A stretch of DNA of 64,000 nucleotides from Pseudomonas sp. PSE14 (GTDB lineage Bacteria; Pseudomonadota; Gammaproteobacteria; Pseudomonadales; Pseudomonadaceae). The notes under the pieces were generated by a model. It was not told the origin of the DNA. It did not search any database and saw nothing but the letters and a program-made list of their open reading frames with translations. The position numbers and the translations under genes were made by a program. Below, one piece after another: positions 9,249 through 18,173 of the stretch. Numbering within the stretch: the first letter of the stretch is position 1; each line of letters opens with the position of its first letter. Where the stretch lies: assembly GCF_029203285.1 (NCBI RefSeq), contig NZ_CP115669.1:496001-560000 (forward strand), written 5' to 3'.

Positions 9249-10136
9249 TCAGTTGCCGCGGGACAGGCGATACCAGATGTCCACGCTGTACACCACCAGC
9301 GCCAGCCAGATGCAGCCGAAGGAGACCAGACGGGTACTGTCCAGGTGCTCGCCGAACAGGAAGATGGCCTGCAGCAGCACCAAAGTCGGCGCCAGGTATT
9401 GCAGGAAGCCCAGGGTGGCGTAGGGCAGGTGGCGGGCGGCGGCATTGAAGCAGACCAGTGGCACCAGGGTGATCGGGCCGGCAGCGGCGAGCCAGATGGC
9501 GTCCTTGGTAGTCCAGAAGTCCGCGTGCACGCTTGGGCCGTTGGCAAACAGCACGAGATAACCGATTGCCAGCGGCAGCAGGATCCAGGTCTCCACCACC
9601 AGCCCCGGCAGCGCGGCCACCGGCGCCTGTTTACGGATCAGCCCGTAGAAGCCGAAGGTCAGCGCCAAGGCCAGCGATACCCAGGGCACGCTGCCCAGCT
9701 GCCACAACTGCTGCGCCACGCCCAATGCGGCGAGGCCCACGGCGACCCACTGCAGCGGGCGCAGGCGTTCGCGCAGGATCACCAGGCCCAGGAGGACGTT
9801 GATCAGCGGGTTGATGTAGTAACCCAGGCTGGCCTCGATCATGTGGCCGTTGTTCACCGCCCAGACGTAGACCAGCCAGTTGCTGGCGATCAGCAGGCCG
9901 CTGGCGGTGAGCACGGCGATGCGCTTGGGATTCTCGCGCAGTTCCCGCCACCAGCCGGGGTGCTTCCACACCAGCAGGAGCAGGGCGCCGAACACCGCGG
10001 ACCAGATGGCGCGATGGGTGATGATTTCCAGCGCGGGGATACGTTCGAGCAGTTTGAAGTAGATCGGGAAGAGCCCCCAGATGACATAGGCAGTCAGGCC
10101 CAGGGCATAGCCCCGGCGGGGATTGGCGGTAGCCAT
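9249..10136 (-). CDS. rarD: RarD, EamA-type inner-membrane transporter
   Basis: A 295-residue membrane protein with ten predicted helices in two EamA repeats, the standard RarD length. It begins MATANPRRGYALGLTAYVIW and shows RarD hallmarks: FPIYFKLLERIPALEIITHR, ASNWLVYVWAVNNGHMIEAS and LGYYINPLINVLLGLV. RarD was named for chloramphenicol sensitivity in Pseudomonas but its physiological substrate is not established. It is monocistronic; upstream lies a REP-rich gap. Confidence 0.92.
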   Translation of the reverse strand: MATANPRRGYALGLTAYVIWGLFPIYFKLLERIPALEIITHRAIWSAVFGALLLLVWKHPGWWRELRENPKRIAVLTASGLLIASNWLVYVWAVNNGHMIEASLGYYINPLINVLLGLVILRERLRPLQWVAVGLAALGVAQQLWQLGSVPWVSLALALTFGFYGLIRKQAPVAALPGLVVETWILLPLAIGYLVLFANGPSVHADFWTTKDAIWLAAAGPITLVPLVCFNAAARHLPYATLGFLQYLAPTLVLLQAIFLFGEHLDSTRLVSFGCIWLALVVYSVDIWYRLSRGN

Positions 10137-10275
10137 GGAACATCCTTGGTTAGGCAGCTAATGAGTGGCTGGCTAATTCTAGGGGGCGCGCGGGAGCTTG
10201 TCTGTGCCGGGGAGGTGGCCGATGACTGGGGAGCAGTGAATGTGCGTAACGTTGGCTTTACGGGGCGAGCTCTTC

Positions 10276-10430
10276 GTAGGAGCGAGCTTGCTCGCGAACG
10301 GGTTTCCCGGTCGCTCCGGTGTCATGCGGTTCGCGAGCAAGCTCGCCTACAGGGGCTGGGGAGCCGCGAGCGGTCGTACGCCCACTGCGGTGCAGGAGCG
10401 GACTCCGTCCGCGATCCGGCCAGCAGGCCG
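10276..10430. repeat. REP elements between srkA and rarD
   Basis: A full REP pair at 10276-10350 starts GTAGGAGCGAGCTTGCTCGC and ends with its inverted copy GCGAGCAAGCTCGCCTAC. A second, partial unit with GGAGCGGACTCCGTCCGCGA follows at about 10393-10412. They fill most of the 315-bp gap upstream of rarD and downstream of srkA's stop codon; I see no gene there. Confidence 0.7.
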
Positions 10431-10451
10431 GTAATGAACGCCGGTGTAGGC

Positions 10452-11426
10452 TCAGAACAACCGCAACGGCTCCTCATCCAGCGCCGCCAGTTGCTCGCGC
10501 AGCACCAGCACCTGGTCGCCCCAGTAACGCTCGCTACCGAACCAGGGGAAGCTCGGCGGGAACGCCGGGTCGTCCCAGCGGCGCGCCAGCCAGGCGCTGT
10601 AGTGCATCAGGCGCAGGGCGCGCAGGCCTTCGATCAGCGGCAGCTCGCGCGGATCGAAGTCGTGGAATTCCTGGTAGCCGTCGACCAGTTCCGAGAGTTG
10701 TCCGAGGCGCTCCTGGCGTTCGCCGGCGAGCATCATCCACAGGTCCTGTACGGCGGGGCCCATGCGGCAGTCGTCGAGGTCCACGACGTGGAAGGTCTCG
10801 TCGCGGCACAGCAGGTTGCCGGGGTGGCAGTCGCCGTGCATGCGGATGGGCGTGTAGCTCACGCGCGCGTACAGCTCGTCGATCTTCTTCAGCAGGTCGC
10901 GGGCCACGGACTCGTAGGCCGGCAGCAGGCTCCTGGGGATGAAGTTGCCTTCCAGCAGGGTCGCCAGGGACTGGTGGCCGAAGTTATCCACCGTCAGCGC
11001 CTCGCGGTGCTCGAAGGGGCGGTTGGCGCCCACGGCGTGCAGGCGGCCCAGCAGTTGGCCGAGACGGTAGAGCTGGTCGAGGTTGCCCGGCTCCGGCGCG
11101 CGGCCGCCACGGCGGGGGAACAGGGTGAAGCGAAAACCAGCGTGCTCGAACAGGGTCTTGCCCTCGTGGACCAGCGGCGCTACCAGCGGCACTTCACATT
11201 CGGCCAGTTCCGCGGCATAGGCGTGTTCTTCGAGGATCGCTTCATTGGTCCAGCGCCCCGGACGGTAGAACTTGGCGATCAGCGGCTCGCTGTCTTCGAT
11301 GCCCACCTGGTAGACGCGGTTCTCGTAACTGTTGAGCGCCAGCACGCGGGCGTCACTGAGGAAACCGATGCTTTCCACCGCATCCAGAACCAAGTCGGGC
11401 GTGAGGTCGGAGAAGGGATGGGACAT
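10452..11426 (-). CDS. srkA: Stress response kinase SrkA (YihE)
   Basis: A 324-residue kinase of the aminoglycoside-phosphotransferase fold, matching YihE/SrkA length. Visible are the ATP-binding Lys in PLIAKFYRPGRWTNEAI, an Ile-Glu helix (EEHAYAAELAE), the catalytic loop MHGDCHPGNLL and the metal-binding VDLDDCRMGPA. SrkA is a cytoplasmic Ser/Thr protein kinase that limits programmed death under stress in E. coli. It starts MSHPFSDLTPDLVLDAVESI. It stands alone on the minus strand, in the same position as in P. aeruginosa. Confidence 0.93.
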   Translation of the reverse strand: MSHPFSDLTPDLVLDAVESIGFLSDARVLALNSYENRVYQVGIEDSEPLIAKFYRPGRWTNEAILEEHAYAAELAECEVPLVAPLVHEGKTLFEHAGFRFTLFPRRGGRAPEPGNLDQLYRLGQLLGRLHAVGANRPFEHREALTVDNFGHQSLATLLEGNFIPRSLLPAYESVARDLLKKIDELYARVSYTPIRMHGDCHPGNLLCRDETFHVVDLDDCRMGPAVQDLWMMLAGERQERLGQLSELVDGYQEFHDFDPRELPLIEGLRALRLMHYSAWLARRWDDPAFPPSFPWFGSERYWGDQVLVLREQLAALDEEPLRLF

Positions 11427-11482
11427 GGCAACGATCCAGGCAGTGTGCAGGCCGCCTAGTGTAACCCCGTGAGCGATTTGCC

Positions 11483-11893
11483 TCAGTGTTCGTTGCAGTG
11501 GTGCTGTTTCAGGTAGTCGAGGAAATGTGTGGCCAGTTCGTGCCGATCGCCCCGCACCAGCGTCAGTTCCTGCATGGGCTGTGCCTTGCAGCCGACGGGG
11601 AGGGGCTTCTCGCCGTGGCCCTGGTGGTGCAGGTGGGTCAGCGGCGCGGGTTGCGCGCTGAGCAGCAGGTCATAGGGCGTTCCCTGGCGCACCTGTTCAC
11701 CGAGTTCCTCGTCGGCTCCGCCGATCAGCAGCACCTTGTTGTGGGTGTCGAGCTGGTAGCGGTCCACCAGCGGCTCCAGCGTTGGCATCAGCGCCTGGCT
11801 GGCGCCTATGCGCAGCACGTCGGGGCCGGCGTGGCCAGCCAGGGGCAGGGACAGCAGCAGGGGCAGGGCGAACAGGCTGAGCAGGCGGCGCAT
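11483..11893 (-). CDS. Short ModA-like periplasmic protein
   Basis: A 136-residue protein; start MRRLLSLFALPLLLSLPLAG is chosen because it gives a signal peptide ending in AGHAGP, while the longer frame adds 22 residues before it. The mature part resembles the first lobe of molybdate-binding ModA: DVLRIGASQALMPTLEPLVD, then IGGADEELGEQVRQGTPYDL and a LLSAQPAPL motif. A full ModA is about 250 residues; here most of lobe 2 is missing and the chain goes directly to a short C-terminal helix (ATHFLDYLKQHHCNEH). It precedes no ModBC genes. It is downstream of the ModE-type regulator in the same direction, so a molybdate link is likely but binding is doubtful. Confidence 0.7.
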   Translation of the reverse strand: MRRLLSLFALPLLLSLPLAGHAGPDVLRIGASQALMPTLEPLVDRYQLDTHNKVLLIGGADEELGEQVRQGTPYDLLLSAQPAPLTHLHHQGHGEKPLPVGCKAQPMQELTLVRGDRHELATHFLDYLKQHHCNEH

Positions 11894-12004
11894 GGTGGGG
11901 CTCCAGTGTGGCTGAACCGCAAGGCCCGCCCGGGAGGGGCGGGAGTCTCTGGCGGTCATTGGAGCGCGGCGCGCTGGCGCGGGGCTTGATGTATGGCAGG
12001 GAAA

Positions 12005-12769
12005 CTACAGCGGCGTGCCGAGGATCACCTGGGCTGGGGAGAACTGCGCGCGGACCTGGGCGCCGGGCTTCAGGCGCAGGATTTCGATGCGCTCCGGATC
12101 GGTCAGGGCGCAGAGCATCTGCCCGCTGGGCAATTGGATGCGCACTTCGCTGGGGCCGTCGTCGGCCTCGCGGATGTCGTCGATATGCCCTTCCAGTGCG
12201 TTCAGCCCATCCGGGCAGGGGATGTGCGGCAGGTCGACGTACAGCCAGCCGGCCTTCATCAGCGCCACCACCGGCTGGCCGTCGCGCAGCTCAAGCTTCT
12301 CGGTGCTTTCGCGGGTGACCCGCGCCTGGATGCGCGCGCCGCCGGGCAGCTCGATGCACACCAGGTCGTTGAGCCCGGCGGGCTCGATGGCGCAGATATG
12401 TCCGTGCAACTGGTTGCGAGCGCTGGTGCGCATCATCAGGCGGCCGATCAGCTCCAGGTCGGCCTGGTGCTCGACATGCTCGACGATGTGTTCGCGCAGG
12501 GCTTCCAGGCGCTGGTAGAGCGCCAGCAGGCGTTCGCCGTCGGCGGTCAGGCGTGCGCCGCCGCCGCCCTTGCCGCCGACGCTGCGTTCCACCAGCGGGC
12601 GGTCGGAGAGGTTGTTCAGTTCATCGATGGCGTCCCAGGCGGTCTTGTAGCTCATGCCGGCCGCTTTGGCGGCGTGGGTGATCGAGCCGAGCTGGGCGAT
12701 CTGCGCGAGCAGGGCGATGCGTTGCGGGCGGCGGGTGACGTGCTGGGTCAGCAGGCTGAGGGTGGTCAT
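12005..12769 (-). CDS. modE: ModE-type molybdate-responsive regulator
   Basis: A 254-residue protein with an N-terminal LysR-like winged HTH (about residues 18-80, GSITHAAKAAGMSYKTAWDA and a VGGKGGGGARLTADG wing) and two Mop/TOBE domains (about 122-185 and 195-252; RNQLHGHICAIEPAG and LNALEGHIDDI). This is the ModE layout: a dimer that binds molybdate through the Mop domains and represses modABC. No modABC operon is adjacent; the only relative is the short ModA-like gene 111 bp downstream. Confidence 0.88.
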   Translation of the reverse strand: MTTLSLLTQHVTRRPQRIALLAQIAQLGSITHAAKAAGMSYKTAWDAIDELNNLSDRPLVERSVGGKGGGGARLTADGERLLALYQRLEALREHIVEHVEHQADLELIGRLMMRTSARNQLHGHICAIEPAGLNDLVCIELPGGARIQARVTRESTEKLELRDGQPVVALMKAGWLYVDLPHIPCPDGLNALEGHIDDIREADDGPSEVRIQLPSGQMLCALTDPERIEILRLKPGAQVRAQFSPAQVILGTPL

Positions 12770-12862
12770 GGTTTCGCGAGTGCTTATTGGTATGCGGCGA
12801 GGCTCCGTCGCCAGCCGACAAAACGCAAGGGAAAATTGCCGGGAATGTGGACGAGCGGTCGT

Positions 12863-13603
12863 CTATTCCGGGGCTGGCGTGCGCGCCAGGCAGTAGACGT
12901 CGACCCGTCGGGCACCGGCTTTGCGCAGCTCGCGGGCGATGAACTGGGCGGTGGCCCCGGTGGTCAGCACGTCGTCCACCAGCGCCAGGTGCAGGCCTTC
13001 TATCCGCGCGCCATCGGCCAGGGCGAAGGCGCGGCGCAGGTTGCGTTTGCGCGCGGCGGCGTCCAGGCCCTGCTGCGCGGGAGTGTCCTGGATGCGCCGC
13101 AGCAAGCGGTTATCCACAGGCAGACCCAGGGGGGCGGCGAGCCAGGCGGCCAGCAGGGCGGCCTGGTTGAAGCCACGCTGGCGCTCGCGTTGACGTGACA
13201 GCGGCACGGGTACGAGACGATCCGGACGCGGCAGTCCTTCGTCAAAGGCATGTTTCAGGTGGCGCGACAGCAACTGCGCGAGCAGCCGGCCGAAGGGCGC
13301 GTTGGCCTGGTGTTTGAAGCGGGTAATCAGGGCGTCGACCGGAAAGCCGTAGCGCAGGGGCGTTTCGACGCGCTGGAAGGCGGGAGCGCGGCGCAGGCAT
13401 TGCCCACAGGTAAGGCCGGCGACCGGTAGCGGCAGGGCGCAGATCGCGCAGTGCCCGGTGAGCCAGGGCAGGTCATCGTCGCAACCCGGACACAATGGCA
13501 GCTCGGCCTGTTCCGTCATCGCACCACACAACAGGCATCGTACGCGTGGGCGCCACCAGACGGGGCGCCATTGCCAGATGGGAGACCCCTGAGAGAACCG
13601 CAT
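12863..13603 (-). CDS. comF: ComF/GntX family phosphoribosyltransferase
   Basis: A 246-residue ComF-type protein. The N-terminus has a zinc-finger-like set of cysteines (CLLCG, CPGCDDD, CAIC, CGQCLRR). The C-terminal type I PRTase domain carries the PRPP loop LALVDDVLTTGATA near residue 208, and the RQRERQRGFNQA block typical of ComF. In naturally competent species ComF helps the uptake of transforming DNA; GntX in E. coli is linked to gluconate. Its location directly upstream of, and divergent from, the biotin operon is usual in pseudomonads. Confidence 0.88.
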   Translation of the reverse strand: MRFSQGSPIWQWRPVWWRPRVRCLLCGAMTEQAELPLCPGCDDDLPWLTGHCAICALPLPVAGLTCGQCLRRAPAFQRVETPLRYGFPVDALITRFKHQANAPFGRLLAQLLSRHLKHAFDEGLPRPDRLVPVPLSRQRERQRGFNQAALLAAWLAAPLGLPVDNRLLRRIQDTPAQQGLDAAARKRNLRRAFALADGARIEGLHLALVDDVLTTGATAQFIARELRKAGARRVDVYCLARTPAPE

Positions 13604-13628
13604 TCCGCCCCTCCATGGGCGGCGGCTG

Positions 13629-13922
13629 TCAGTGGATCAGCCAGCTCAGGACCAGCAGCCCCAGCACCGTCCAGATCAGCCCGCCGAAGATCGAGCGCCG
13701 CAGGAAGGCGCGGATGCCACTGTAGAGCAGCAGCAGGCCGAGGAAGAGCAGGACGAAGCTGAAGATCGAGACGTCGATTCCGACGGCGCGCGCAAGGCCG
13801 TGGAAGAAATCGTCCATGGCGCGCCACAGGCCGCCGAGCACGCCCGACAGCAGATCGACGATGAAACGGATGGCCTTGCCGACCATCTGGCCGAGGCTGT
13901 CGAAGAATCCTTCGGTTCCCAT
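13629..13922 (-). CDS. Small inner-membrane protein of unknown function
   Basis: A 97-residue protein. The ATG at 13922 (MGTEGFFDSLGQMVGKAIRF) is chosen because a GGAG lies upstream at good spacing; the longer frame reaches into the biotin promoter. It has an amphipathic N-terminal half and two hydrophobic helices (FSFVLLFLGLLLLYSGIRAF and FGGLIWTVLGLLVLSWLIH) separated by a basic turn. No family is recognised. It lies 25 bp upstream of comF in the same direction and is divergent from bioB. Confidence 0.65.
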   Translation of the reverse strand: MGTEGFFDSLGQMVGKAIRFIVDLLSGVLGGLWRAMDDFFHGLARAVGIDVSIFSFVLLFLGLLLLYSGIRAFLRRSIFGGLIWTVLGLLVLSWLIH

Positions 13923-14026
13923 CTGGGGATGACTCCTGAATGTCCTGCTGGATTGGAGCGATATCCGGGGCGCCGGGTTCAGCAGATCGTGGCGCATGAA
14001 TATCGAATTGTTCATTAAGTGATCAC

Positions 14027-14058
14027 TTGTCAACCTGTGTCGCGAGAGTGGTTGACAG
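14027..14058. promoter_or_regulatory. BirA-type biotin operator
   Basis: TTGTCAACC, 14 bp and GGTTGACAG form an inverted repeat that matches the known BirA operator pattern (TTGTNAACC-N14/15-GGTTNACAA) at all but the last base. It lies about 100 bp upstream of bioB and its right half contains the -35 box of the promoter, so BirA-biotinyl-AMP binding would block transcription. Confidence 0.85.
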
Positions 14059-14079
14059 CGTCACAGGTCCACATATGAT
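14052..14079 (+). promoter_or_regulatory. Sigma-70 promoter of the biotin operon
   Basis: TTGACA at 14052-14057 and TATGAT at 14074-14079 with a 16-bp spacer. The -35 is perfect and lies inside the right half of the BirA operator. A GC-rich leader hairpin (about 14097-14117) follows before bioB. Confidence 0.85.
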
Positions 14080-14161
14080 GCCTTGAGCCTGATTCCCCCG
14101 GTGGCGCGCCGCCGGGGCACCTTAGACAAGAGGCGCCCCCAAGCGTCGAAGGACTTTGCCG

Positions 14162-15220
14162 ATGAGTGCCACCGCAGCCCAAGTAACCCGCCACGACTGG
14201 ACCCTTGCCGAAGTCCGTGCCCTGTTCGAACAGCCGTTCAATGACCTGCTGTTCCAGGCGCAGACCGTGCACCGCGCGCACTTCGACCCGAACCGCGTAC
14301 AGGTTTCCACCCTGCTGTCGATCAAGACCGGCGCCTGCCCGGAAGACTGCAAATATTGCCCGCAGTCCGGCCACTACAACACCGGCCTGGACAAGGAAAA
14401 GCTGATGGAGGTGCAGAAGGTGCTGGAAGCGGCAGCCGAAGCCAAGGCCATCGGTTCCACCCGCTTCTGCATGGGCGCGGCGTGGAAGCACCCATCGGCC
14501 AAGGACATGCCCTACGTGCTGGAAATGGTGAAGGGCGTGAAGAAGCTCGGCCTGGAAACCTGCATGACCCTGGGGCGCCTGGACCAGGAGCAGACCAAGG
14601 CACTGGCCGAAGCGGGCCTGGACTACTACAACCACAACCTCGATACCTCGCCGGAGTTCTACGGCAACATCATCACCACCCGCACCTATGGCGAGCGCCT
14701 GCAGACCCTGGCGTACGTGCGTGAGGCGGGGATGAAGATCTGCTCCGGCGGCATCCTGGGCATGGGCGAGTCGGTGGACGACCGCGCCGGCCTGCTGATC
14801 CAGCTGGCCAACCTGCCCGAGCACCCGGAATCGGTGCCGATCAACATGCTGGTCAAGGTCAAGGGCACCCCGCTGGCCGAGGAGAAGGACGTCGATCCGT
14901 TTGACTTCATCCGCACCCTGGCCGTCGCCCGCATCCTGATGCCGAAATCCCACGTGCGCCTGTCCGCCGGCCGCGAGCAGATGAACGAGCAGATGCAGGC
15001 CCTGGCCTTCATGGCCGGCGCCAACTCGATCTTCTACGGCGAGAAGCTGCTGACCACCAAGAACCCGCAGGCCGAGAAGGACATGCAGCTGTTCGCGCGC
15101 CTGGGCATCAAGCCCGAGGAACGCGAGGAGCATGCCGACGAAGTGCACCAGGCCGCCATCGAGCAGGCGCTGGTGGAACAACGCGACTCCCAGCTGTTCT
15201 ACAACGCGGCTTCGGCCTGA
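14162..15220 (+). CDS. bioB: Biotin synthase
   Basis: A 352-residue radical-SAM enzyme that inserts sulfur into dethiobiotin to make biotin. The start is ATG 14162 ([13 protein letters not shown]); the TTG two codons earlier is not needed and 352 residues is the usual Pseudomonas length. The [4Fe-4S]-SAM motif [10 protein letters not shown] lies near residues 58-67; other conserved parts are [10 protein letters not shown], the [13 protein letters not shown] block and RLSAGREQM with the Arg that ligates the auxiliary [2Fe-2S] cluster. It is first of bioB-F-H-C-D. A REP element separates it from bioF. Confidence 0.98.
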   Translation: MSATAAQVTRHDWTLAEVRALFEQPFNDLLFQAQTVHRAHFDPNRVQVSTLLSIKTGACPEDCKYCPQSGHYNTGLDKEKLMEVQKVLEAAAEAKAIGSTRFCMGAAWKHPSAKDMPYVLEMVKGVKKLGLETCMTLGRLDQEQTKALAEAGLDYYNHNLDTSPEFYGNIITTRTYGERLQTLAYVREAGMKICSGGILGMGESVDDRAGLLIQLANLPEHPESVPINMLVKVKGTPLAEEKDVDPFDFIRTLAVARILMPKSHVRLSAGREQMNEQMQALAFMAGANSIFYGEKLLTTKNPQAEKDMQLFARLGIKPEEREEHADEVHQAAIEQALVEQRDSQLFYNAASA

Positions 15221-15233
15221 TCTGCTTTTCTAT

Positions 15234-15325
15234 GTAGGAGCGAGGGGGACGCCCAGTCCTTGATCGCGAACCGCCCAGCAGCTGAGTGCCCTGGAAGCTT
15301 GTTCGCGAGCAAGCTCGCTCCTACA
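15234..15325. repeat. REP element between bioB and bioF
   Basis: Begins GTAGGAGCGAGGGGGACGCC and ends GCGAGCAAGCTCGCTCCTAC. It lies inside the biotin operon in the 146-bp bioB-bioF gap, where its hairpins could affect mRNA stability. Confidence 0.75.
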
Positions 15326-15366
15326 GGTCCTCTTCCCGGAGGACCGTCGCCGATTCGGGGTTGCGT

Positions 15367-16572
15367 ATGTCTTTCGATCTCGCCGCCCGTCTGGCCCAGC
15401 GCCAGGCGGAGGACCTTTACCGCCGCCGCCCGCTGCTGGAATCCCCGCAGGGGCCGGATGTGCTCATCGATGGCCAGCCGATGCTGGCCTTCTGTTCCAA
15501 TGATTACCTGGGCCTGGCCAATCACCCCGAGGTGATCGCCGCCCTGCGCGCCGGCGCCGAGCGCTGGGGCGTGGGCGGTGGCGCTTCGCACCTGGTCAAC
15601 GGCCATTGCGGCCCGCACCACGAGCTGGAGCTGGCGCTCGCCGAGTTCACCGGCCGCCCGCGTGCGCTGCTGTTTTCTACCGGTTACATGGCCAACCTCG
15701 GCACCGTCACCGCCCTGGTGGGCAAGGGCGACAGCGTGCTGGAAGACCGCCTCAACCACGCCTCGCTGCTGGACGCCGGCCTGCTCTCCGGCGCGCGCTT
15801 CTCGCGCTACCTGCACAACGACGCTGTCAGTCTCGCCGCGCGCCTGGACAAGGCCGAAGGCAACACCCTGGTGGTGACCGATGGCGTGTTCAGCATGGAC
15901 GGCGATCTGGCCGACCTCCCGGCGCTCTGTGCGCAGGCGCGGAAGAAGAATGCCTGGATGATGGTCGACGACGCCCACGGCTTCGGCCCGCTGGGCGCGA
16001 CTGGCGGCGGCATCGTCGAACATTTCGGACTGGGCATGGACGATGTGCCGGTGCTGGTCGGCACCCTCGGCAAGGCCTTTGGCACCGCGGGCGCCTTCGT
16101 CGCCGGCAACGAGGAACTGATCGAGACGCTGATCCAGTTCGCCCGCCCTTACATCTACACCACCAGCCAGCCGCCGGCCGTGGCCTGCGCCACGCTGAAG
16201 AGCCTGGAGCTGCTGCGCGCCGAAAGCTGGCGCCGCGACCATCTCAATGCGCTGATCGCCCGCTTCCGCAGCGGCGCCGAGGCCATCGGCCTGCGCCTGA
16301 TGGACAGCCCGACGCCGATCCAGCCGATCCTCATTGGCGGCAGCCGCCAGGCCATGGCCCTGTCGGCGGAGCTGCGCGAGCACGGCATCCTGGTCGGCGC
16401 CATCCGCCCGCCGACCGTGCCGGCCGGCACCGCGCGCCTGCGCGTGACGCTTTCCGCCTCGCACAGCGAGGCGCAGGTCGACCGCCTGCTCGTGGCGCTG
16501 GCGGAAAGCTGGCAGCGCGTGTCGTCTAGCCTTCTGGCAGAGATCGATGCCGAGGAGGGCGATGATGCGTGA
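15367..16572 (+). CDS. bioF: 8-amino-7-oxononanoate synthase
   Basis: A 401-residue PLP enzyme of the alpha-oxoamine synthase family; it joins pimeloyl-ACP and L-alanine to 8-amino-7-oxononanoate. The start [20 protein letters not shown] is used; the longer frame runs into the REP element. The [13 protein letters not shown] and [19 protein letters not shown] blocks, DDAHGFG, and the PLP-lysine segment [14 protein letters not shown] (Lys near residue 238) are present. Its end overlaps the start of bioH by 8 bp. Confidence 0.97.
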   Translation: MSFDLAARLAQRQAEDLYRRRPLLESPQGPDVLIDGQPMLAFCSNDYLGLANHPEVIAALRAGAERWGVGGGASHLVNGHCGPHHELELALAEFTGRPRALLFSTGYMANLGTVTALVGKGDSVLEDRLNHASLLDAGLLSGARFSRYLHNDAVSLAARLDKAEGNTLVVTDGVFSMDGDLADLPALCAQARKKNAWMMVDDAHGFGPLGATGGGIVEHFGLGMDDVPVLVGTLGKAFGTAGAFVAGNEELIETLIQFARPYIYTTSQPPAVACATLKSLELLRAESWRRDHLNALIARFRSGAEAIGLRLMDSPTPIQPILIGGSRQAMALSAELREHGILVGAIRPPTVPAGTARLRVTLSASHSEAQVDRLLVALAESWQRVSSSLLAEIDAEEGDDA

Positions 16573-17290
16573 CCAACTGATCCTGCTGCCGGGCTGGGGC
16601 CTGGGCAGCGCGCCGCTGGAGCCGCTGCGCGATGCGCTGCTGGAGCAGGCGCCGCACCTGAACGTGCAGATCGAGCCGCTGCCGACCGATGCCGACCCCA
16701 GCGTCTGGCTCGACGAACTGGACGACAACGTCCCCCATGACGCCTGGATCGCCGGCTGGTCGCTGGGCGGCATGCTCGCCGCCGAGCTGGCGGCGCGGCG
16801 CGGCGAATCCTGCCGTGGGCTGGTCACCCTGGCCAGCAACCCCTGCTTCCGTCGTCGCGAAGATTGGCCCGAAGCCATGGCCAACGAGGTGTTCGAAGAC
16901 TTCTTCGAGGCCTTCCTGCTGGAGCCGCAGCTGGTGCGCAAGCGCTTCACCCTGCTGGTCAGCCAGGGCGCGCGCGATGCCCGCACCCTGGCGCGGCAAC
17001 TTCAGGTGGCGCTGCCGCAACTGGATGCCGCGGGCCTGACCGCCGGCCTGCAGTTGCTCGGCCAGCTCGATACCCGTGCCGCCCTGAGCCGCTATCCCGG
17101 CCCGCAGTTGCACCTGTTCGCCGGCAACGATGCCCTGGTGCCGGCCTCTGCCGCCGATGCCCTGCTGGAATGGCTGCCGGACGTCGAAGTCAGCCTGGTG
17201 CCCGACGCCAGCCACGGCCTGCCGCTGGAACAGCCGGACGAAACGGCCGCCGCCATCCTGAGATTCATCCACGAGGGCGACGATGCCTGA
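16565..17290 (+). CDS. bioH: Pimeloyl-ACP methyl ester carboxylesterase
   Basis: A 241-residue alpha/beta hydrolase that removes the methyl ester of pimeloyl-ACP and so ends BioC/BioH pimelate synthesis. The start is [19 protein letters not shown] at 16565, with a GAGGAGGG Shine-Dalgarno inside the bioF 3' end. The nucleophile elbow is [10 protein letters not shown] (Ser near 79), the acid is in [11 protein letters not shown] and the His in [11 protein letters not shown]. It overlaps bioF by 8 bp and bioC by 8 bp, indicating tight translational coupling. Confidence 0.95.
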   Translation: MRDQLILLPGWGLGSAPLEPLRDALLEQAPHLNVQIEPLPTDADPSVWLDELDDNVPHDAWIAGWSLGGMLAAELAARRGESCRGLVTLASNPCFRRREDWPEAMANEVFEDFFEAFLLEPQLVRKRFTLLVSQGARDARTLARQLQVALPQLDAAGLTAGLQLLGQLDTRAALSRYPGPQLHLFAGNDALVPASAADALLEWLPDVEVSLVPDASHGLPLEQPDETAAAILRFIHEGDDA

Positions 17291-18086
17291 AAGCAGTCAC
17301 AGCGTGCTGCCTGACAAGCGTCAGGTCGCCGCTTCCTTCTCCCGCGCCGCTGAGACCTACGATGCGGTGGCCGACCTGCAACGCGCGGTCGGCTCGCAGC
17401 TCCTGCAGCGGTTGCCGGGCGAGCTGGCGCCGGAGCGCTGGGTCGACCTGGGCAGCGGCACCGGCTATTTCACCCGCGCCCTGGCGGAGCACTATCCACA
17501 GGCCCATGGCCTGGCCGTCGACATCGCCGAAGGCATGCTGCGCCATGCCCGCGATCTGGGTGGCGCTGAGCATTTCATCGGTGGCGACGCCGAGCATCTG
17601 CCGCTGCGCGACGGGGCGTGCGACCTGTTGTTCTCCAGCCTGGCGCTGCAATGGTGCGCGGACCTGCCCTCGGTGCTGAGCGAAGCACGGCGGGTGCTGC
17701 GTCCGAACGGCGTGCTGGCGTTCAGCAGCCTGTGCATCGGCACCCTGGGCGAGCTGCGCAGTGCCTGGCAGGCGGTGGATGGCTTCGTCCATGTGAACCG
17801 CTTCCGCGCGTTCGAGGACTACCAGCTGCATTGCGCCGCCAGCGGGCTGGAGGTGCTGGAACTGCGCACCGAGGACCGCGTCCTGCATTTCCCCGATTTG
17901 CGCAGCCTCACCCATGAACTCAAGGCGCTCGGCGCGCACAACCTCAACCCCGGCCGGCCTGACGGGCTGACCGGGCGCGAGCGGGTGCGCGCGCTGATCA
18001 CCGCTTACGAACAATTCCGCCAGCCCCAGGGACTGCCGGCCACCTACCGGGTGGTCTACGCCGTCCTGCGCAAAATCTATTCTTAG
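17283..18086 (+). CDS. bioC: Malonyl-ACP O-methyltransferase
   Basis: A 267-residue SAM-dependent methyltransferase that methylates malonyl-ACP so that fatty-acid synthesis can extend it to pimeloyl-ACP. It has [16 protein letters not shown], motif [15 protein letters not shown], the [10 protein letters not shown] acidic loop, FSSLALQW and the [11 protein letters not shown] motif, all BioC-like. Its start overlaps bioH and its stop codon is in the first bases of a REP unit. Confidence 0.96.
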   Translation: MPESSHSVLPDKRQVAASFSRAAETYDAVADLQRAVGSQLLQRLPGELAPERWVDLGSGTGYFTRALAEHYPQAHGLAVDIAEGMLRHARDLGGAEHFIGGDAEHLPLRDGACDLLFSSLALQWCADLPSVLSEARRVLRPNGVLAFSSLCIGTLGELRSAWQAVDGFVHVNRFRAFEDYQLHCAASGLEVLELRTEDRVLHFPDLRSLTHELKALGAHNLNPGRPDGLTGRERVRALITAYEQFRQPQGLPATYRVVYAVLRKIYS

Positions 18087-18148
18087 TAGGAGCGGACGCT
18101 GTCCGCGATGGCCATTGAGTCGATGGCTAATCCCGGACGCAGTCCGCA
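18086..18148. repeat. REP element between bioC and bioD
   Basis: GTAGGAGCGGACGCTGTCCG is followed after 30 bp by CCCGGACGCAGTCCGC, a REP-like pair in the 87-bp bioC-bioD gap. Confidence 0.55.
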
Positions 18149-18173
18149 CCTGCGGAAAAGCACCGAGGTACCT

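Noticed and set aside
9345-11459. A 704-codon open frame spanning rarD and srkA on the opposite strand
   Set aside because: It crosses two well-identified genes and a REP region; composition is that of a shadow frame.
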